Source of the DNA: Prevotellaceae bacterium UBA1710
Lineage (GTDB): Bacteria; Bacteroidota; Bacteroidia; Bacteroidales; Bacteroidaceae
Direction: 5' to 3'
DNA: 25,123 nucleotides
Assembly: GCA_002317355.1 (NCBI GenBank)
Contig: DCJC01000059.1
Location: 1-25,123 of the forward strand
The notes below the pieces were generated by a model. It had not been told where the DNA came from. It saw nothing but the letters and a program-made list of their open reading frames with translations, and searched no databases. The translations under genes were made by a program, and so were the position numbers. Within the stretch, counting starts at the first letter, position 1, and the number at the start of each line of letters is the position of its first letter. Of the stretch, positions 20,937 to 25,123 are shown piece by piece.

Positions 20937-21875
20937 ATGACAGACAAAGATTCCTTTATGGTATTTTCAGGCACAGCTACTCGCTATCTCGCTGAGAAGA
21001 TTTGTGCTAGTCTTGGTTGCAAACTTGGCAATCTGCAGATAACAACGTTCTCTGACGGTGAGTTTGCTGTTTCTTATGAGGAGAGCATCCGTGGTCGCGA
21101 TGTGTTCCTCGTACAGAGCACATTCCCTAACTCAGACAACCTTATGGAGCTCCTTCTTATGATTGATGCTGCAAAGCGTGCATCTGCCCGTCAGATCATC
21201 GCTGTAATGCCTTACTTCGGTTGGGCTCGTCAGGATCGTAAGGACAAGCCACGTGTAAGTATCGGTGCTAAGCTCGTAGCAGACCTTCTTGGTGTTGCCG
21301 GCATCGACCGCCTTATCACTATGGATCTCCATGCTGACCAGATTCAGGGTTTCTTCGATGTACCTGTTGACCACCTCTATGGTTCAGGTGTCATCCTCCC
21401 TTATCTCGCAAGTCTCAACCTTGAGAACCTCGTCATTGCAAGTCCTGACGTTGGTGGTGCTAAGCGTGCCAAGTCATTCGCTAAGTATCTCGACTGTCCA
21501 CTCGTACTCTGCAACAAGACTCGTGCTCGTGCCAACGTTATCGAGAGCATGCAGATCATCGGTGACGTAAAGGATAAGGATGTTGTCATCGTTGATGATA
21601 TGGTAGATACAGCTGGTACTATCACAAAGGCTGCCGACATCATGAAGGAGGCTGGTGCTCGTACGGTTCGTGCTTGTGCAAGCCACTGTGTAATGTCAGG
21701 TCCTGCAAGCCAGCGCGTACAGGAGTCTGCCCTTGAGGAGATTGTCTTCACCGACTCTATCCCATACGCTAACCGTTGCGCAAAGGTTAAGCAGCTCAGC
21801 GTTGCTGATATGTTTGCCGAGACCATCCGTCGTGTTATTTGCAACGAGAGCATCAGCAATCAGTATTTGGTATAG
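20937..21875 (+). CDS. prs: Ribose-phosphate pyrophosphokinase (PRPP synthetase)
   Basis: This is a 312-residue enzyme that makes 5-phosphoribosyl-1-pyrophosphate from ribose 5-phosphate and ATP, feeding purine, pyrimidine, NAD, histidine and tryptophan synthesis. The catalytic segments are intact. The ATP-binding loop FGWARQDRK is at 94-102, and TMDLHADQIQGFF at 128-140 carries the metal-binding His. The flexible catalytic loop CNKTRARANV is at 192-201, and the PRPP loop VVIVDDMVDTAGT (216-228) carries the D220/D221 pair. The length is the family norm. It follows the ThiE-like gene by 44 bases with no obvious new promoter, so both probably share the promoter at 20187-20217. The downstream spacer begins with a heptad repeat 6 bases after the stop. 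Confidence 0.95.
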   Translation: MTDKDSFMVFSGTATRYLAEKICASLGCKLGNLQITTFSDGEFAVSYEESIRGRDVFLVQSTFPNSDNLMELLLMIDAAKRASARQIIAVMPYFGWARQDRKDKPRVSIGAKLVADLLGVAGIDRLITMDLHADQIQGFFDVPVDHLYGSGVILPYLASLNLENLVIASPDVGGAKRAKSFAKYLDCPLVLCNKTRARANVIESMQIIGDVKDKDVVIVDDMVDTAGTITKAADIMKEAGARTVRACASHCVMSGPASQRVQESALEEIVFTDSIPYANRCAKVKQLSVADMFAETIRRVICNESISNQYLV

Positions 21876-21881
21876 AGGGTT

Positions 21882-21994
21882 AAGTGAAAAGTGAAGAGTG
21901 AAGAGTGAAAAATTTAAGTTAGTAGGATAAACGTAATGCCTTTATCTGAAAATGTAACTTGAATTCTTCACTCTTCACTTTTCGTTTTTCACTC
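21882..21994. repeat. Inverted pair of heptad arrays after prs
   Basis: Four heptads AAGTGAA, AAGTGAA, GAGTGAA, GAGTGAA (21882-21909) start 6 bases after the prs stop. The complementary set TTCACTC, TTCACTT, TTCGTTT, TTCACTC is at 21967-21994. The two form a perfect 18-base inverted repeat (21887-21904 with 21965-21982) with a 60-base loop. Confidence 0.9.
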
Positions 21995-22000
21995 ATTATT

Positions 22001-22049
22001 CCTGACTCCTAGCTCCTAACTCCTCCTTTCTAACTCCTAACTAATAAAT
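22001..22049. repeat. Heptad array ending exactly at the uvrA start codon
   Basis: Seven heptads in phase (CCTGACT, CCTAGCT, CCTAACT, CCTCCTT, TCTAACT, CCTAACT, AATAAAT) fill 22001-22049. The ATG of uvrA follows with no spacer. The repeat replaces the usual AT-rich leader, and no -7 box is seen in the prs-uvrA gap. Confidence 0.9.
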
Positions 22050-24869
22050 ATGGCAAAGGAAAAAGAGAAATTCATTGAAATAAAGGGCGCACGCGTCAAT
22101 AACCTCAAGAATATCGACATCAGCATACCTCGCAACTGCTTAGTAGCCGTGTCAGGCGTGAGTGGTTCGGGTAAGTCTTCTCTGGCTTTCGACACACTAT
22201 ATGCCGAAGGCCAGCGTCGCTATGTAGAGAGCCTTTCATCATACGCACGTCAGTTCCTCGGACGTATGAGCAAGCCAGAGTGCGACTTTATCAAGGGACT
22301 TCCTCCTGCCATTGCCATTGAGCAGAAAGTGGTGAGCCGTAATCCACGCTCTACCGTTGGCACATCTACAGAGATTTACGAGTACATGCGACTCCTCTTT
22401 GCCCGTGCAGGACATATCTTCTCTCCTATCAGCAATGAAGAGGTGAAGAAACACACTCCTGAGGATGTCGTAGCAAAGATGCTGGAGTTCTCGCAAGGCA
22501 CTCGTTTCATGGTTCTTGCTCCTCTGCAAGTGCCTGATGGCCGCACACTTAAGCGCCAGCTTGAGATGGAGCAGCAGCAAGGCTATTCACGACTATTCGT
22601 AAACAATGAGGTGATCAGCATCGACGATTACCTCGAGAACGTGGATATCGATGCCCGCAAGGGAGATGGTGTGTATATCGTCATTGACCGTATGTCGTGT
22701 GATAACTCGCAGGACACCATCTCTCGCCTTACCGACTCTGCCGAGACTGCCTTCTATGAGGGCGGTGGTTCTTGCAGTCTCTATTTCCTTCCTGCCGGAC
22801 TCATCTACGAGTTCTCCACACGCCTTGAGGCTGACGGTATGACCTTCGAGGAGAAATCCGACCAACTCTTCGCCTTCAACTCTCCCGTTGGAGTATGCCC
22901 TTCATGTCAGGGCTTCGGAAGCGTTATCGGTATCGATGAGCATCTCGTCATTCCCGATTCATCACTCAGCGTATATGAGGGTTGCGTGAAATGCTGGCAT
23001 GGCGATAAGATGGGCGAATGGCTGACTGAGTTTGTCCGTCATGCCGAGCGCGATAACTTCCCTATCTTCACTCCATACTGCGAACTATCCCAGAAACACA
23101 AGGACTGGCTTTGGCACGGACTTCCTTCTGATCGCGGTCAATGGCGCCCTTGCATCGACTCTTTCTTCCAGATGGTGAAGGAAAACCAGTACAAGATTCA
23201 GTATCGTGTCATGCTCTCACGCTATCGTGGAAAAACGGTATGTCCTGAGTGTCACGGAGCTCGTCTTCGCAAGGAAGCCAACTATGTCCGTGTGGGTGGA
23301 ATGACCATCACCGAACTCGTTTCCATGCCTATTGTGAGGTTAAAGGAATGGTTTGACAATATTGAGCTAAATGCCCATGACACAGAGGTTTCCAAACGCT
23401 TGCTGGCAGAGATAAACTCACGCCTCGGCTTCCTTCTTGACGTGGGATTGGGATATCTTACACTCAACCGTCCAAGCAACTCGCTGTCGGGCGGTGAGAG
23501 TCAGCGAATCAACCTCACTACCTCTCTCGGCTCTTCTCTCGTAGGCTCTCTCTACATCCTTGACGAGCCTTCTATCGGTATGCACTCAAGAGATACCGAG
23601 CGACTCATCTCCGTACTCAAGAAACTGCGTGACATCGGCAATACCGTTGTTGTCGTTGAGCATGACGAGGACATACTCCGTGCAGCCGACTACCTCATCG
23701 ATATAGGTCCTGATGCGGGATCTAATGGTGGTAAGGTGGTATATCATGGTCGTGTAGGCAAGGACGAAGGATCATGCTATACACTCGACTATCTCACTGG
23801 AGCACGAAAGATTGATGTGCCAGCATCGCGCCGTTCCTGGAATCGCAAGATAAGCATCATTGGAGCGCGAATGAACAATCTCAAAGGCATCGATGTGGAT
23901 TTCCCACTCAATTGTATGACGGTTGTCACTGGTGTCAGCGGCTCGGGTAAGTCATCGCTCGTGAAGGGCATTCTCTACCCTACCCTCAAGCGCCATCTTG
24001 ATGAGGTATGCGATGCTCCTGGAGAGTTCAAGGCATTGGCTGGCGATTGGAAAGACATTCATCATGTGGAGATGGTGGATCAGAATCCTATCGGTAAGTC
24101 AACACGAAGCAATCCTGCTACCTATATCAAGGCATACGACTATATCCGACAGCTCTTTGCCGACCAGCCACTCGCCAAGCAGATGGGTATCACGGCACAG
24201 CATTTCTCTTTCAATACCGATGGCGGACGATGTGAGGAGTGTAAGGGCGCTGGTGTCGTAACCGTTGAGATGCAGTTCATGGCCGACCTTATCCTTACTT
24301 GCGATTCATGTCATGGAGAGCGTTTTAAGCGTGAGGTTCTTGATGTTCGCTATGAGGGTAAGAACATCAATGACATCCTTGCCATGACCGTTGACGAGGC
24401 AATCTCGTTCTTTGAAGAGAAGTATGCATGGAAGGATTCTAACCGCAACAACCTCAAGCAGATAATAGCGAAGCTCAAGCCTCTGCAGGAGGTAGGACTT
24501 GGATATGTTCAGCTCGGTCAGGCATCGTCAACGCTCTCTGGCGGTGAGAACCAGCGCGTGAAGCTCGCCTATTACATCTCTCAGGAGAAGCAGGATGCCA
24601 CCCTCTTTATCTTCGACGAGCCAACAACAGGATTGCATTTCCATGACATCAAGCGTTTGCTCCATGCTTTCGATGCCCTCATTGAGCGTGGACATAGTGT
24701 TTTGATTGTTGAGCACAACATGGACGTCATCAAGTGTGCTGACCATATCATTGACATTGGTCCTGAAGGCGGAGAAGAAGGTGGTCGCATCGTCTGCACT
24801 GGCACTCCAGAGGAAATCATCAAGTGTGACGCATCACATACAGCACGATTCCTGCGGGAGAAGATATAG
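22050..24869 (+). CDS. uvrA: UvrA, excinuclease ABC subunit A
   Basis: This is a 939-residue DNA-damage sensor of nucleotide excision repair: a dimer that finds bulky lesions and loads UvrB. It is complete. Walker A of NBD1 is GVSGSGKSS (36-44), followed by YAEGQRRYVESLSSYARQFL. A zinc module is formed by C283/C286 and C398/C401. Signature LSGGESQR starts at 479, followed by LYILDEPSIGMH. Walker A of NBD2 is GVSGSGKSS (628-636). The C-terminal zinc finger C728-x2-C731-x19-C751-x2-C754 has canonical spacing. A second signature LSGGENQR starts at about 829, then FIFDEPTTGLHF. Bacteroidetes often carry two UvrA paralogues, and this may be either. The leader is a heptad repeat up to the ATG, with no recognised promoter. 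The downstream spacer starts with repeats 5 bases after the stop. Confidence 0.95.
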   Translation: MAKEKEKFIEIKGARVNNLKNIDISIPRNCLVAVSGVSGSGKSSLAFDTLYAEGQRRYVESLSSYARQFLGRMSKPECDFIKGLPPAIAIEQKVVSRNPRSTVGTSTEIYEYMRLLFARAGHIFSPISNEEVKKHTPEDVVAKMLEFSQGTRFMVLAPLQVPDGRTLKRQLEMEQQQGYSRLFVNNEVISIDDYLENVDIDARKGDGVYIVIDRMSCDNSQDTISRLTDSAETAFYEGGGSCSLYFLPAGLIYEFSTRLEADGMTFEEKSDQLFAFNSPVGVCPSCQGFGSVIGIDEHLVIPDSSLSVYEGCVKCWHGDKMGEWLTEFVRHAERDNFPIFTPYCELSQKHKDWLWHGLPSDRGQWRPCIDSFFQMVKENQYKIQYRVMLSRYRGKTVCPECHGARLRKEANYVRVGGMTITELVSMPIVRLKEWFDNIELNAHDTEVSKRLLAEINSRLGFLLDVGLGYLTLNRPSNSLSGGESQRINLTTSLGSSLVGSLYILDEPSIGMHSRDTERLISVLKKLRDIGNTVVVVEHDEDILRAADYLIDIGPDAGSNGGKVVYHGRVGKDEGSCYTLDYLTGARKIDVPASRRSWNRKISIIGARMNNLKGIDVDFPLNCMTVVTGVSGSGKSSLVKGILYPTLKRHLDEVCDAPGEFKALAGDWKDIHHVEMVDQNPIGKSTRSNPATYIKAYDYIRQLFADQPLAKQMGITAQHFSFNTDGGRCEECKGAGVVTVEMQFMADLILTCDSCHGERFKREVLDVRYEGKNINDILAMTVDEAISFFEEKYAWKDSNRNNLKQIIAKLKPLQEVGLGYVQLGQASSTLSGGENQRVKLAYYISQEKQDATLFIFDEPTTGLHFHDIKRLLHAFDALIERGHSVLIVEHNMDVIKCADHIIDIGPEGGEEGGRIVCTGTPEEIIKCDASHTARFLREKI

Positions 24870-24873
24870 TTTA

Positions 24874-24901
24874 GTTAGGAGTGAGGAGTTAGGAGTGAGG
24901 A
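24874..24901. repeat. Heptad array, GTTAGGA/GTGAGGA alternating
   Basis: Four heptads (GTTAGGA, GTGAGGA, GTTAGGA, GTGAGGA) in exact phase begin 5 bases after the uvrA stop codon. They are close to the reverse complement of the AACTCCT-type words before uvrA, so uvrA is flanked by inverted copies of one repeat type. Confidence 0.9.
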
Positions 24902-24939
24902 GTTCCTTCTGCAGTGGGCCCGGTTGCCGAATGGAATTT

Positions 24940-24977
24940 TTCACTTTTCACTATTCACTTTTGATACTGCAAAGGTA
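24940..24977 (-). promoter_or_regulatory. Orphan minus-strand promoter box fused to heptad repeats
   Basis: On the minus strand the bases 24977-24968 read TACCTTTGCA, a perfect -7 box. After five bases ending in ATC comes AAAAGTG and two more AGTG-type heptads (24960-24940). The transcript would run antisense into the end of uvrA; no gene starts here. The same arrangement and spacing are seen at 12141-12176. Confidence 0.6.
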
Positions 24978-25018
24978 CGAAAAAAATCCGAGAAAACTAA
25001 ACAAATTCACAAAAATAT

Positions 25019-25118
25019 TATGATAGTTTTGAAAAAAAGTTATGATTGACGATGTAACTGTCTGATACACAGTGAATAAAAATCGGGAGAGGACTTTTGA
25101 ACCAACAAAACTATCATA
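25019..25118. repeat. 13-base perfect inverted repeat spanning 100 bases
   Basis: TATGATAGTTTTG (25019-25031) and CAAAACTATCATA (25106-25118) are exact reverse complements, enclosing 74 bases without a convincing gene. The window ends 5 bases further. It could be a small non-coding mobile element, a leader structure, or the edge of a larger element beyond the window. Confidence 0.7.
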
Positions 25119-25123
25119 CTATC

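Noticed and set aside
21401..21859. 152-residue open frame antisense to prs
   Set aside because: prs is an unmistakable core gene. The antisense frame is Ser/Thr/Ala/Leu-rich low-complexity translation with no motif.
25030..25117. 25-codon minus-strand ORF inside the terminal inverted repeat
   Set aside because: Too short and without support. It could be the start of something only if the frame were longer, but it ends in a stop within the element.

Overview
The window looks like chromosomal DNA from a gut- or rumen-type Bacteroidales bacterium, most likely Prevotellaceae (Prevotella or Segatella). The grounds are: promoters of the Bacteroidetes type (-7 box TAnnTTTG, -33 box TTTG), AT-rich leaders without clear Shine-Dalgarno sites, lipoproteins with a Cys lipobox, and families mainly known from this phylum (DUF4421, DUF6266-like, the YbiT-like ABC-F variant, GH9/GH10 enzymes). 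No rRNA, tRNA, CRISPR array or transposase was recognised. The assignment was made by eye, without database searches.

Layout. 1-2000: the 5' end of an unknown minus-strand gene, a repeat-rich AT-rich spacer, and a DUF6266-like gene flanked by palindromes and an imperfectly understood nested inverted repeat. 2040-3331 (minus): a two-gene operon pairing a PchB/AroQ-type chorismate-mutase-like protein with a DRE-TIM aldolase. 3587-3820: a small GlsB/YeaQ-type membrane protein. 3840-7840 (minus): a Nim-like FMN-binding protein, a nitroreductase, an exported flavodoxin, a MATE efflux pump and a lipoprotein, a plausible flavin/xenobiotic stress cluster. 8059-11973: a divergent pair of plant-polysaccharide enzymes, GH9 (minus) and GH10 lipoprotein (plus). 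11974-12528: no gene, but an orphan promoter with two direct-repeat operators and many short repeats. 12529-18411 (minus): a small Cys-rich secreted protein, an ABC-F ATPase with one degenerate ATPase site, a DUF1460 cysteine amidase-like protein, a DUF4421 outer-membrane protein, and an OmpH/Skp lipoprotein coupled to a Gfo/Idh/MocA oxidoreductase. 18580-24869 (plus): pepD-type dipeptidase, ThiE/TenI-like protein, prs, uvrA.

Most genes are ordinary core or polysaccharide-use genes. What is not explained by them is a set of intergenic sequences built on an exact 7-base period. They occur at six loci with different heptamer words, often abut stop and start codons exactly, and at two separate sites begin at the same distance downstream of an identical -7 promoter box that has no gene behind it. 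This heptad system, the orphan promoter at 12085-12148 and the nested inverted repeat at 1732-1874 are the best candidates for something undescribed. The CM-like/aldolase pair is the best candidate for an uncharacterised pathway.
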